Shown: positions 25,284 to 37,740, numbered from the stretch's first letter. The stretch: DNA of 64,000 bases from Colias croceus (GCF_905220415.1 NC_059550.1:10356501-10420500), one strand, 5' to 3'. Numbers and translations: made by a program. The notes: generated from the sequence alone by a model not told the origin.

Positions 25284-25944
25284 TATAAAATACGAATTTG
25301 CGTTTTATTTCAACCGTACAGTATCAAGATTAGTATGAAAAAGGCTATGCGGGTTTTAGCTTTTAACCTCTTTATAAGGATGTTTGTTTCCCGTTAGATG
25401 TTAAACATCGTATTCCAAATAATTTATAGCACTGCCCTTATTCGTGATAATCACAAGCATACATCACATTTTTACATACAAAATACTAGACATCTCTTAT
25501 CATAATACTATAACATAATATGAATGGAGATAAGGCTGCTTAGTTACGAAACGTTATAGTCAATTTATTTTTATCAATAATATTTGAAGTGCACATTAAA
25601 TTCGAGATTATCACATCAACACTCAATAATTTTTTTTTTAAAGATATACGTAAATGTATTTTCCAACTGTACTAGAAAGAGAGTTATGCTTTTCAAACAT
25701 ACATTCGTTTGCATGTATATGTTTAAAAAAGCTGTACGGCTCGACGAGTTTTTTATGCCATTAGATGCATCTTTAATGAGAAAGTTATGCCGATTGCATT
25801 GAATTTACAATTTAATACTTTGTTCACAGCATGATTTTCAATTTTTTTTCTCGCAGAAGGATTTTCATTTTTCATTCCTTCATTCATTGTCATTAGTAAC
25901 TGGGGTTTAATCTCAAGTGCATTTACAGCCTTAATTTTTACCGT

Positions 25945-25975
25945 TATAAACCGGTACAAGAAGCCGCTATCACAC
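25945..25975 (+). promoter_or_regulatory. Possible core promoter of the C-type lectin-like gene
   Basis: TATAAA at 25945-25950 lies about 25 bp before an initiator-like tcacact (25970-25976). It is followed by a plausible noncoding exon with a good donor at 26054. Confidence 0.45.
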
Positions 25976-26053
25976 TTGCGACGACATACAGTGAGACACG
26001 ACGCGTGTGAACATTATTTATTATAGTCATTAATTTAGTGTCTAACGAAACAG
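25972..26053 (+). other. Probable noncoding first exon of the C-type lectin-like gene
   Basis: It starts near the initiator and ends acgaaacag|gtaaat at 26053. The next good acceptor on the same strand that leads to a start codon is at 31016. The link over a 5 kb intron is inference. Confidence 0.4.
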
Positions 26054-26504
26054 GTAAATTGATTATTTGATTATTATTAATTTCTCTATATAAATCGATA
26101 ACTTGTATTAGTTTTTTACTAGACTTTGAAATCTTATTTTATGGTTAGGAAGTATTTGATTTCTGGGTTTGTTTTTTACGATTTATTTAACTTTAAAACT
26201 CATGTATCAAAATGTTTAAAACTCATATATATCAATTGAAAGCTACATCTATACCAAGATACACAGGCTCTCGTTTATTTTATTTATATTGTTAATCATA
26301 AGGCTCTATAAGTAGGTAGTAAGGCTCTATATAGAGCTCACAATTTACATAAACATAATGATTAAGCCAAAGCCAATGAACGACCAAAAGTAGTTTTCAA
26401 TGTATTCTAAAATTTGTCCATTAGGAACAAAGGAAAGAAACATTGAAATTCATTAGATGGTGCAATTAATGACTCTTAAGTGAGTTACTTTCTCCCAATG
26501 CTCA

Positions 26505-26565
26505 GTTCGAAGCATAGAAATCTAAATAACTGTGTCTTGTTATTTAGATTTCTATGGTTCGAAGC
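26505..26565. repeat. Hairpin insertion flanked by 9-bp direct repeats
   Basis: GTTCGAAGC occurs at 26505-26513 and again at 26557-26565. Between them is a 43-bp segment; 18-bp perfect arms (26513-26530 and 26539-26556) surround an 8-base loop tgtgtctt. This looks like a tiny insertion with target duplication, or a templated hairpin insertion. Confidence 0.75.
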
Positions 26566-27652
26566 TTTGTCTTTTAATAATTTATGTAACTTTTAATTGC
26601 ACAAATTGTTGCATTTGTATTTTTATCGGTATATTGATGAATAGATAAATTCTACGTGTTTTATTTTTAATTTGAAAGGTTTTTTTAATGACTGTTTTAA
26701 GATACGTACTAGGGTATTAAGTGTGCTTTTGTTTATACAAGTGAATTCATTCAATAAAACCTTATTATTATCACAGCAGTGCCTTAAAGCCAACAATTGA
26801 GCAATAACTTACATATTATGTATCTACTAAGTACTCTTACAAACTGTTACATAACTGTTGTTAAAAAATAGAGCAAGTAATAATCATGGAAGAATGTCTG
26901 GAAGATTAAAAAATACTTATTAAATTAATATAAATAGGTCACAATATTTCCTCTACATTTAGTTAAAAAGCATCCCTTAGCCAACACGAGGAAAATATTG
27001 GGACTCGGCCAAATGTACAAGTATGATATATTGAAAGCTGTTTTACATTAAAATTAAAGTCCCTGATGGCTAATTTTAATGGAGACTATCCATCTGCGCA
27101 AAATTTACGAAACATTGACACAGGGAGACCACATCACTTCAATAATATGTTACCCACGAAAGTTTGTACCATGAAAATTTATCTCTTCCACGCAGGCGAA
27201 GCTGCGGGCAACAGCTTGTACTACTTTATATAAATAATTTTAAAATAAATTAATATTTAACGCTTCAGAGTCTACTAAATAAAAACATATCATTAGACAA
27301 TTTGTTATTTGTTAATATTAAGTTGCAAGCTCAATTAAATCTCTTTACATAAAATGGCTCCTGTTTCAAAACAATGAACGATAGCTATAAAATGTAAACA
27401 TAAACAAAGTTCAAAATAAGAACCACAGATAACTAAATACTTACAACTCAATAAAATTACACATTATATATAAAAACAATACGAATAATCATAGTAAAGA
27501 CAATAGCTGTAATAATAGAGCCTATGAATAGAGCAGACACGGGATCTACATAATTACGTTATTAGAGATGATTTTGAATAGAGTTTCTCAATTTACCTTA
27601 GTTTAATATAATTTTAACTTTGTTACGTATAGTAATTTCCATGATTATTATT

Positions 27653-28064
27653 GCACGCCTCATAAGCGAAGCGTTGAGGTGGGTACTACTGTCACTTCGC
27701 GCAAAACATCTGATTTTTCAAACTTAAAATGTCTTTATGTATCATACATTGCACTTGTAAGATAATACATACATACATACACACACATATTAAGAAAAAA
27801 CACTATTTTTAACATTCATGATATTTTTGATGTCATTTTTGTTATTTAAACTAGTTAAAAAACAGTTTAAAAAAGTTCTGTCTTGGACGTCCGTGTGTCT
27901 GTATGTGCGGAGGATTTTCTTGTTAACACGATAGCGACCGAAATACTTTACTAATCGAGTCTTTTTTTTTCTCTTACGCTTGAGTATGCTCAGGAATAGA
28001 TTCGATGTGGTTTAATTGTTATTAAATAAACAAACAAAAAAAAGGATGAGATTATGAGGCGTGC
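27653..28064. mobile_element. Short element with 13-bp inverted ends
   Basis: Ends are GCACGCCTCATAA (27653-27665) and TTATGAGGCGTGC (28052-28064). The 412-bp interior has cttggacgtccgtgtgtctg and no coding capacity. Confidence 0.55.
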
Positions 28065-29901
28065 ACTTTTGGATTTTCCAAATTATATTTTTTAATTTCA
28101 ATCGAAAAAAGTTTCGATTTCGTGTTTAGAAAATAAATTGGGTGATTATTTATTTTTCGAGGAAAATATTTACTGAAAATACGTTAACCAGTTATGAGAA
28201 AATCTCGGTCGACGAACTGACTGAAACCTCGATAGACGGACGGAATACTAATGAAATTCTTAGTTACCTACTTTAATTTGTTGGTTGTTTTAATAAAAAA
28301 AGTCTATAAGTATTACTTATATTGAAAAATATACATATATTATCTTTATTTTTACAATCAATGCTGATTGCATCAATTGGTTATAATAAAATAGTGTCTA
28401 GTTAACTCTAAATAAATAAATGTCAATGAGTAAGTATTAAGTCTTCTTCCCTAAAACTGTAAGCTTAAATATTACACAGCTCAACAAAAAAACAATTTTT
28501 TTTTTGTTGCCCTGGATATTTCTACAGATTTATATATTTCAAGTACCCAGTTTGCGAATGTAATCATTAAAATTATTTAATTGGCTCTAGTTTTTTTTTA
28601 ATTTGGATTTTCATATATAAAAATTTCTTACGGTCCTTCAGAGTACGGGTTACTTACAAGTGTTTATTTTTAGGTGAATTACGTTTTCTGCACATTTATT
28701 CGCTCAGACATAACCCTATTCTATAAAACTGACTGTAGAATATCAGAATAATAAATGGTTTCTGTAAAAAAACATTTTTATGAACAACAATGTTCGGTTT
28801 GTATTGAGTTAAAGAAACCCAGTAGCACTTGGTCAGCAAAGTGGATAGGTATACGAAATTCCCTTGATGTTTTTATTAATAGAATTAGACAAAGCAAATT
28901 CATTAGGAATAATTAATAAATATGAAAATTTAGGCCTTTGAGGGAATCTAGAAGTATAAGAAGAATACCCGATGGCCCTACAGGACGGGCGTGTCGACAA
29001 TTGATAAAAAATGAAAATTTAACAAAATTTAATAACTGATGCTGAATGTAAATTATGGAGAGATATAATATTAATTAATTTAAGATTAATTTAAAACACC
29101 AAATTATAAAGAAATGGCACAACAGTTGTTTAAAAAACTTCATTATTTTATGAGCAAATACGAGCATAAAGCTACACTTTGCTCGTAGATAGATATATAT
29201 GCTTTGCTTGTCTCCTGGATAGATATCCAGTAAATCTGCGGAATTTCTGTGAGAAACAGGAAGAACACATCGAAAAAGAAGTAAAAATTATGGAATAATG
29301 GTATCAGGGTATATGGGATCGTCACATGATGGCAGATTACTGATGGTCCATAAGAAAACTATTGTGCCAAAATTAACTAAGAAGAGAAGCTTATAAAATC
29401 TATTTCCTTGTACTATTTCATAAGTTTTAATGATTTTTCTCTATTTTTATATCCATTTGAATTAATTAAATACTAAAACAAAACAATAAGTAAAACTTTG
29501 TAATAAATAAACGATGTAAAACAAATACCGATTCTTCTCCATAGACCACTGCTTTCCGAATCGGTGGTAAATGTTAAAATAATTATGTAATGACGATTCG
29601 AAAGTGCTACTAAATAGTAGTCTAATTGAATAAATGAATGTTTGAGTTTGAGTTTGAGTATACCTTCTATTTCATGCTGCGTTTTAGAGTCTAGTAAGAA
29701 AATTAGGATAAAAAAAACTAGAGCCAATCTACCAAAACCATTAATAGTTCTATATATAATATGCATTAAATTATTCGAAACCACTTTCACATCCAGGGCA
29801 ACAAAATCATTGTTGACCAGTGTTATCATTTAATTGTCATTAGAAAAACGTAGTAACGTAGAGTAGGAACTCAGAAACTCGCGCTTTACAAATTATATAG
29901 C

Positions 29902-30080
29902 ACTAGCTTTCCGCCCGCGGCTTCTCCCGCATTGTCTAAAACCTGACAAATTATATACTAAAACCTTCCTCCTGAATCACTCTATCTATTTAAAAAAACT
30001 GCATCAAAATCCGTTGCGTAATTTTAAAGATATAAGCATACATAGGGGCATAGGGACAGAGAAAGCGACTTTGTTTTATA
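29902..30080 (-). mobile_element. Helitron-like short repeat
   Basis: Starts ACTAGCTTTCCGCCCGCGG and shares tccgttgcgtaattttaaag with the copy at 7909. Confidence 0.55.
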
Positions 30081-30343
30081 CCTACTAGGTATGTAGGATA
30101 AATTATAATATAATAATAATTATAAATTATGTAGTATTTCAGTATCAATTTCTAATTGTATTTATAAACAAATTAGCACTAGTCATACAATGTGCGATAA
30201 TTACAAGGAGATAAATATATTTACATCGTAAAGCACAAAATCAGTCCAAGGTCAAATACTTTGAACTTTATCCGACAAGTGTTTTGTAAACTATATAATA
30301 TAAGGTATTACAATGATATAAATTAAAACAAACAACACTTCTA

Positions 30344-30528
30344 TCTATACTATAATATTATAAAGCTGAAGAGTTTATTTGTTTGAACGCGCTAATCTCG
30401 GGAACTACTGGTCCGATTTGAAAAATTCTTTCGGTGTAATAGCCCATTTATCGAGGAAGGCTGTATTTCATCAGGAACCATCCAACAGGAGCGGAGCACT
30501 GCGGGTAAAACCGTGGGGCGCAACTAGT
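30344..30528 (+). mobile_element. Helitron-like short repeat, both ends present
   Basis: Starts TCTATACTATAATATTATAA and ends gtggggcgcaactagt. It is the plus-strand counterpart of the copies at 3319 and 6060. Confidence 0.65.
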
Positions 30529-30752
30529 TAAAAATCATTATTATTTTAACAGGTCGATGTACGAATAAGTAGGTAGGTACCTAATATGTTTACGGACTCT
30601 ACAAAATATTTTGTTATTGATTTCTCATTTCTGTTTTTTAATTTAGGCATACTGTTTTGTAAATGGATATAATAATAATCAGTTCTAAAATACAATTGCA
30701 AAACCTTCAAAGTAGTATTTTCTAGGGTTTGATTTTACGCGAGTATTATACA

Positions 30753-30903
30753 TTTAGAAATTAAAGACTTTTTAACGGATTTTAAACGCGATTTAATCAT
30801 TATATTATTTTCCCGACGTTTCGAACACTTTACAGCGAGCGTGGTCACGGGGAGACTCAGTAAATCGCGTTTAAAATCCGTTAAAAAGTCTTTAATTTCT
30901 AAA
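30753..30903. mobile_element. Element with perfect 43-bp inverted arms
   Basis: Arms 30753-30795 and 30861-30903 are exact reverse complements beginning TTTAGAAATTAAAGAC. The 65-bp centre includes cccgacgtttcgaacacttt and gcgagcgtggtcacgggg, a core I recall from other lepidopteran repeats. It lies in the presumed first intron of the lectin-like gene. Confidence 0.75.
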
Positions 30904-31041
30904 CCTTCAAAGTAATTTGCTATGGTAACTTGTAAATCGTGAATAATCGCTCCTATTTGCTTTCATTATATTAATCTTTTGTTCAATAATTGAAGTTATT
31001 ATATTTACTTTTTCAGTGCTGTGGTCATATTCAACTTTAAG

Positions 31042-34000
31042 ATGAGGTAAGACATTGGAATGTTTATGTATATTATTGTTACCAATCTAAAAACGAATCG
31101 ATTTGAAACTTTTAACGACTTTCATCAAAAAATATTTAGAGATACAAAATATTTAATTTCGTATTGCACCAGTTAGTAAGTTACTTCAAACCTAAACTAT
31201 TATAAATAAAAATATTAAATAATTTATTAAATTTTTATATTTTTTTTTTTAATAATTTATTTCAGGACACAATTAGCTGCATTCTTCCTATTTATAAGCT
31301 ACGTGCAATGCGCCCTTCCTAGAGGTAAATAAAGTGAATATTAATATGTAGATACATTTTTAAAAAGATATAACTCATGAATTCTCTATTAAAAACGTTT
31401 AAAAAAATAGGAGAGCTCCAAATTCCAATCCACCTTTCAATCATTTTTTTTATATTCCTAAAAATACCAACACATTACAATTATTGCAAAAAATATTACA
31501 TTCAAAAATATTATAAAGAATTTCAGTTGTCAGGCATGTTCAGAGAGATCTTAAAAATACTTTTTCGTTTCCTTATCGACTTTGCTCTTTTCCATATTTC
31601 ACCATTATATATTGGAACACCAATCACATGTCCAGGGTACGTGGTGAACAAATCCCTAGGTGCTGCATACCGGTTGGTGTATAACTCTAGAGCCTGGCCA
31701 GATGCCAACGAACACTGCATGGATGAAGGGGGCCACCTCGCTGTTCCTAGATCTGAGGTAATATAGCATGTGCCAGTGGTTGATTGCCATAAGTCTAACC
31801 ATAGATAAAAGAGCATGACGTATCAAAAGCATGGTCGATATTTGATTGTAAATACAATCAAGTATAAATAATCAACCGATTTCAAAAAAGGAGGTGATGT
31901 AGTATGTACAGAAACATTTTTCGTCTTCATAATATTATATTTATGATGATATACATATTATATATTATAATGAAGTGCTATTGCGTAGTAGGTAGGTTTC
32001 ACAAACGATTTGCCGGTTAAGCAGTCTATTGATGTAACCAATAATAATTTTTGGTTACCATTACAGATTACTAAAGAGTTATATTCCCATAGAGACGCCG
32101 CCGATTTAAAAAAAGAATACTGACATCATTAAAATAATATTGAATGATATATTCGTTAGTTACTTATAATCGTTTGTATGTAAAGGTAGGTATGTATTAT
32201 ATAGCAAAAATATGTTTTTGATTGTTTATCGTATCCTTGTATCCGTAATAAAAGTTTGATTAGTTTTGTAACTAGTTACAATTGTTTCAAACATCTGTAT
32301 GTTTTGGGTTTATTTATTTTATTTACTTAACCAAAACTTTTAATAGGGGATTATGTTTTATGATGGTATACTATTAAGGATATTATTTATCATTAAAACT
32401 TAAAAGCCTATTAAAATTTTAATCCTACTATTTTACCTCACTTTTTTTCTTCTTCACGCAAAAACTGCTGAACCGATTTTCATGAAAGTTGGCACACATA
32501 TAGGGTAACTTGAATTAACGCATAGGATAGTTTTTATCACGCAAATCCCACGGGAACGGGAACTACGCGGGTTTTTCTTTGACTACGAAGGCGAAGCTGC
32601 GGGGGAAAAGCGTATTAATTAAAAAAAAAAATGTCAACATCACACGCATAGCTCGGCTTGTACCTATGTCCACTACAATAAATATAGGTCAATAAAAATT
32701 AATTTTAACACCAATACATAATAATAATAAATTTACAGGAGGAGTTCAACTTCCTACAGAAGTTAGTGCGAGCGATGCACTACCCCAGTGTAAGTGACAC
32801 AGATAACAAACTAGTAGTGTGGCTCGGCATCACTAACATCGAGGATTACAAGATTTGGAAGAATTTATACGGTAAATAATAATTGTTTTATGATTAGTAT
32901 CATAACACTAAATTAATGTTAAAAAATAATTAAATTATTATTAATTAATTAAATTAATTTAATCATCATGGAAAAGCTTACGCTACGAAAGATTTTTCGG
33001 TCAGTTCACAAAGTTTTTTTTTTATAATCTAACTACGTAACGAATAACGATTACTAGGAGCACAGATTAAATATGTAGTTACAAAGTACCTAATGGTAAT
33101 ATTTTTTTTCTTTTTTTCTTACTTTTCAATAAAAAATGTGGTCGTAGATATAATATACTTAGTATCTAATTTATATATAGGCAAAAAAAATTTTTTTTAT
33201 TCAGCGTTAGCTAGATAGGTACTAATATGTATTCTATGATGTAGGTGTAAGACATAAAAATTTATATTTCTTATATTTTGTGTTCTCTAGTGTGTATAAG
33301 AATAATGAAAACATGCCGCATACCTATTTTTTTTTTTGCTTTGCCGTTATATCAAAATGTTATTTTGGTACATAATCTGTACACTGTAATAATAGATAAT
33401 GATAATAAATCACATACAGATAATAAACGCGCGCCTGTCACATTTCCCGCCAAAGCGCAAGTTGCCATATTTTATACAGATTATTTGCGAACTCCCTCGA
33501 TAATAATTGAAAATGAGTTAATCATGGCCCATGGATAATGCGCGATTTATCGTAATTTCGTTTATTTTACACACCTCGCTTGCTCTATATTTATTAACGA
33601 TTTAATTGCCATAAGTAATTAACCTTGCATTAACAGAGCTGCCATAAATATGAGATGAACATTTTCATATTTTTGCAATGACGTTGTAAAGATCTTTGTT
33701 AAATTGGATTTAAAACAAAGATTCTCTTTCAAATGCACTTAGCCTAAAATAAGAAGAATAAAGAAATAAAAACTTAAAAAACCGAAACAAAAATAAGCTA
33801 GAATTCATTTATATGCGATCCCAACTTTTGCAAAAAAATAATACATAACAGATATTACAATACATACGAAAGTTTGTTCTTGTATGATGTAAGTAATTGA
33901 ATTAAATAATTTAATTGGAATAAATTCAACAGGTGAAGATATAACGACTACAGGATTTCACAAATGGGCCGGTGAAAATGGCCAGAGTTTCAGGTAAATT

Positions 34001-34472
34001 TTGATTACATTTGGAGAATGATTTGACTATTTTTGCGACAATACTTGATTTAGTAAATGATTATTACTCATATCCTAAATATATTAGATTTAAAAATGCG
34101 AAAATAGCTCAGACTGTCTGTCTCTGCTTCACGCCTCAACCACTGAACCGATTTTGATGAAATTTCGTACAGAGATAGCTTGAGATCTGAGAAAGTTGAT
34201 AGTTTTATGCACAGTTTTATCCAATTATGTATTTCGTAAGCATACGCTACGGCTACGAATTCGTAGAAGACTATCCTATCTTTACAACTTCAGCATAACA
34301 AACACTATACTTATAATGAAAGCACAGATAAATTAACGAATTATATATATTTTCCAGCGACGACCCCTCAGAACCCCACTGCGCCGCCATGGACCCCGCC
34401 AACCCCGGCCTCCGCGACTACTGGTGTCACCGCCGGCAACCCTACCTCTGCCAAATAGATCTACAAACTTAA
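31042..34472 (+). CDS. Secreted C-type lectin-like protein, single CTLD
   Basis: Coding exons are 31042-31046, 31266-31324, 31636-31757, 32739-32871, 33933-33993 and 34358-34472. All are GT-AG and in phase, giving 164 residues. The start codon sits in a 30-nt exon (31017-31046). The signal peptide MRTQLAAFFLFISYVQCA is completed by exon 2. The rest is one short-form C-type lectin domain. It shows the YRLVYNSRAWPDANEHC helix, EGGHLAVP, WLGI in place of WIGL, and four cysteines (EHC, EPHC, DYWC, PYLC) in canonical order. The Ca/sugar-binding EPN or QPD triad is replaced (AGENGQ) and there is no WND before the third-to-last cysteine (GLRDYWC). Secreted insect CTLDs often act in haemolymph recognition. 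Here, calcium-dependent sugar binding looks lost, so a protein-ligand role is possible. A poly(A) signal lies at 34629. Confidence 0.88.
32430..32611 (+). mobile_element. Helitron-like short repeat, degraded
   Basis: Family words cacgcaaaaactgctgaacc, tcccacgggaacgggaacta and ggcgaagctgcgggggaaaa. It lies in intron 3 (between coding exons 3 and 4) of the lectin-like gene. The 5' end is unclear. Confidence 0.5.
34105..34215 (+). mobile_element. Helitron-like fragment
   Basis: A short remnant with the family words cacgcctcaaccactgaacc and gattttgatgaaatttcgta. Both ends are missing. It lies in the last intron of the lectin-like gene. Confidence 0.4.
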
Positions 34473-34628
34473 CAACTTGTTTCATTTACCCTTTTAATCA
34501 AAAGCACTTCAAATGTTTCGTGAATTGACACATTGATTAGACGTCTGAATCAAACTTGATTCTATCTTGTTCGAATTACAGCCCTTTATTAAAAGATATT
34601 TCAAAAGCTATATTCTCGCTTTAATTAT

Positions 34629-34634
34629 AATAAA
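34629..34634 (+). terminator. Poly(A) signal of the lectin-like gene
   Basis: AATAAA 157 bp after the stop codon; a second AATAAA is at 34790-34795. Confidence 0.5.
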
Positions 34635-34799
34635 ATCGTGTTTTAATGTCTCTCAGTGAAAAACTATATTTCGTAGTTACTAAATTTATGATTGGCTATT
34701 GCTAAGTCTGTGTTTATTTAATCAAAATTGATTCTTTGGAACGTATCAAAAATAATGAAATGAAACCATCAGATGCTCTATTTCATGCAATAAACGTTA

Positions 34800-35455
34800 G
34801 CATTACATTGTAAGTTGCTTTTTACTAGCAAGATCATGAATGTGCTTGGAAAATAGATACCTAGTTACTTGTCTAAAATCTAAAATTAAATATTGGGCCT
34901 ATAACGAAAGTCTATTTAAGTTAGTAATGTAAATTACCTATTTGTAAATTATTCAGCCAAAACTTAATGTAACTAGGTTTTAGTTCTATCAAATATAACG
35001 CCCTCAATTATTAACAAGAGAGTGCCATTAATTCCACAAACAACGTTAAGTACAACATACAATTTGTAAATGTATTCATTGAGTACTAAACGTAATACAG
35101 AATGAAAATAAACTTCTCCTAAGCTGATACAATACCGTAAAAGATTTAATTCACGAGCTGAAATGAGAATTATGCTAAAACTCCCATATAAACGACAGAG
35201 CCGTAAGGAACGAGCCAATAAAACTTCAAGAGATTTTCTTCCAACTTTTAATTCGCTCGTAATGCACGGAATACTTAGTAATTTTATCTGATTCAGATCT
35301 TGGCGGATTTTGAATGACTTGCTATGAGTGGTACAACTAAATTCCTACGTTGGTTTTAGCTTAGTAGCTAGAGTGACAACGATATTCAAACAATCGGATG
35401 CTAAACGCTATCATAATATTATATAACATCATAGAGACTTTAAACTTATTAGGAT
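34800..35455. other. Intergenic DNA between lectin-like gene and transposon cluster
   Basis: AT-rich sequence with no supported gene. The 81-codon minus-strand frame at 34973-35218 has no recognisable domain or splice context. Confidence 0.4.
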
Positions 35456-35626
35456 ACTAGCTTACCACCCGCGGCTTCGCCCGCTTTCTCTAAAACGATT
35501 TGAGATTTAAACTATCCTATCTCTCAAGTTGGATCGAACTGCACATGGTGTGCGAATTTTATTATAATCGGTTAAGTGGTTTAGGAGTCCATTGAGGACA
35601 AACATTGTGACACGAGATTTATATAT
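35456..35626 (-). mobile_element. Helitron-like repeat interrupted by a TIR element
   Basis: Starts ACTAGCTTACCACCCGCGG and matches 15832-16003 closely until ...gagatttatatat, where the element at 35627 begins. Its terminal bases (atatatta) reappear at 36994. Confidence 0.65.
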
Positions 35627-36993
35627 CGCACCTTCGGTAGAACAAGGGCACAATTACAGTTTTTGCAATTTTACAGGAGAGCCATTTTAAGATATTTGTA
35701 GTACTTAATGTGGTCTAGCTATGATAATAATTTTTTTATGGTTGTTCTGCTTTGTATGACATAAACTATATACTATATTCTTTTAGGTGTATCGTTTACA
35801 AATATTAAAAACTGCTAGTTTTTTTTTAATAATATTTTTTTCTTAAGTAGGTGTACATTTGTGCCCTTGTTCCACCAACAAGAAAATTAATTTGTAAATA
35901 TGGCCATATCTAAAGCTTTAAGTTAATAATTTTGGAATGATAATAACGTGTTTTTTTGTATAAATGTTTTATTTTCTTAAACACTTTAGAAAGCCGCAGT
36001 ACTTTATCACAAAAATAGAGATCAAAACTTACTAATCAGCCATTACACATCTTCAACAATCTGAAACTATTATGTTTCCTAGCAAAATTCTTTGGAATCG
36101 CTTTAAAAATTGGAATAATATTATATTAAGATAACAGAACAAGAAAGATTCATAATTCAATTCCTTGACATTAAATAATTCCTCCTTTTTCGTGGCATTT
36201 TTTATAAGGCTTATGTATTCTGCCGGAGTGCATATTGATATTGGGCCAGCTTTTTTTGCACGTTTTACATTCCAGAATGGACGGCATCGGCTTTATGCTG
36301 GGTCCCCTAATTTATGTATGATCGATTTTATAGGCAATGTGTTCACAGCAAAATAATACATTCCAAAAACAAATTTGAAAAAGAAAAATAATTATTTACG
36401 AATAAATATCTTACTAATATTATTATTTATTATGTAAACTCGAAAGTTTTTGAGGATAGATTTGTGGGTGTGAGGGTATGTTTGTTGTATTTTGATTGGC
36501 AGTCCTGTCGTTTAAATTTCTAAAAAACTAACTTGTTTTTTTGCTCTCTACAGCAATTATCGGAATAAAATGTTACTTTTAAGACCATGGAGTATAACAA
36601 ATCTTGGACAGACAAGGGCACAATTGTCTGAACGACTTTGTCCTCCCAATTTTTAAATCGTAAACTAGGCATAAGTGTGACAGATATGGCCTTGTCGTTC
36701 CAGAAATCAAAAACATTATAGGGCATATTTACATAAACGACGTTAGCGCTCCAAGTGACAGCTAGCTCAGTCCCCGCCGATGGCACAACTAACCAATGAG
36801 ACTTTGTCTCGCCAAGAGAGAAACAAAATAGCGCCAAAATGACAACGCCACTATTTCAATCTGGCTGTTTTTTGTAGGAATTAAACGAATGTCTTTGTCC
36901 CTCCAGTTGAAAGGGCCTTTTTAAAGCATTTCTGCATATTTAAGTCATTTTGGCAATTTATGACAATTATGCCCTTGTTCTACCGAAGGTGCG
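35627..36993. mobile_element. 1.37-kb terminal-inverted-repeat element
   Basis: The left end CGCACCTTCGGTAGAACAAG is the reverse complement of the right end cttgttctaccgaaggtgcg, and similarity continues through ggca[c/t]aatt. Flanks atatat on both sides look like a target duplication within the interrupted Helitron-like copy. Internal variants of the end motif occur (tgcccttgttccacc near 35861, gacaagggcacaattgtctg near 36610). A 105-codon minus-strand frame (36520-36837) shows no transposase motif, so the copy is probably non-autonomous. The superfamily is not assigned. Confidence 0.75.
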
Positions 36994-37084
36994 ATATATT
37001 AAGATATTTAGCTACTATTAGGACGTATTCTGTGACATTACTAACGATAGACACCAGTTATTATTCTGTGACATTACCTACTTA

Positions 37085-37345
37085 CTCTGTGATACACACA
37101 AGTAAAACTTTTAGCACCTTTTTTTTAAGTTTTTTGCCTCGTGCTACCGAAATTTGGAATCAGCTTCCGCGGGCAGTGTTTCCAATGAGTTACGATTTGG
37201 GGACCTTCAAGAAAAGAGGCCGGCAACACTGAACACACTCGCCATACCCCTGGTATTGTGGGTGCAAGTGGGCGACGATGATCATTTACCATCAGATGAC
37301 TCGTCTGCTCGTTTGCCTGCTCTTCACATAAAAAAAAACCCTCTT
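37085..37345 (+). pseudogene. LINE 3' fragment (reverse transcriptase C-terminus and 3' UTR)
   Basis: The frame ending at 37232 encodes FLPRATEIWNQLPRAVFPMS and YDLGTFKKR, the LWN-LP-vFP-y-l-FK pattern at the end of jockey/CR1-like LINE ORF2. It is followed by a 3' UTR with gtgggtgcaagtgggcgacg and ctgctcgtttgcctgc, common in lepidopteran LINE tails. It is 5'-truncated and not functional. Confidence 0.65.
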
Positions 37346-37683
37346 TTTGCGTCGTGGGATAAAAATTAAATGAATAAAGGAAAACAACATTCCTTTCCAC
37401 TGTGTACACTTTTTTTGCTTGATGTAAGTACCTAACTATCAAAAAAAATATTTTTAAAAACTCAAAAATAATGCAGGATAATAATATTACGTAGAAGGTA
37501 GCCACAATCTGGATCTGTATTACCTTTGCAAGAGAATTATTACCTATCATTGGTTAATAACAATTTGCCTATATTCTAATAAAATTTTTATATACAGTAC
37601 CTTTTTCTTTAGCTTGCAAAATCTATAGACCTCTTAGGCCTAGACCTAGATTTGTAATAGTCCAAAAATAACTACGTTAAAAA

Positions 37684-37740
37684 CAACTGACTTCAAAACC
37701 GGAAAAGTAATTTTTTACTTTTCCGTTTTTGAAGTCGGTT
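37684..37740. repeat. Inverted repeat built from a retroposon end
   Basis: Arms about 37684-37709 and 37716-37740 (gacttcaaaa.ccggaaaagta and tacttttccg.tttttgaagtc) form an imperfect hairpin. The right arm is the gaagtcggtt end word of the adjacent dispersed repeat. Confidence 0.6.

Noticed and set aside
31377..31766. 129-codon plus-strand frame and 97-codon antisense frame over a lectin exon
   Set aside because: The plus frame is intron read-through before the acceptor at 31635 and runs past the donor at 31758. The minus frame is its antisense.
36520..36837. 105-codon minus-strand frame in the TIR element
   Set aside because: No transposase catalytic motif or zinc finger was seen, and it has no neighbours to extend it. 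It could be a relic of the autonomous element but cannot be supported.
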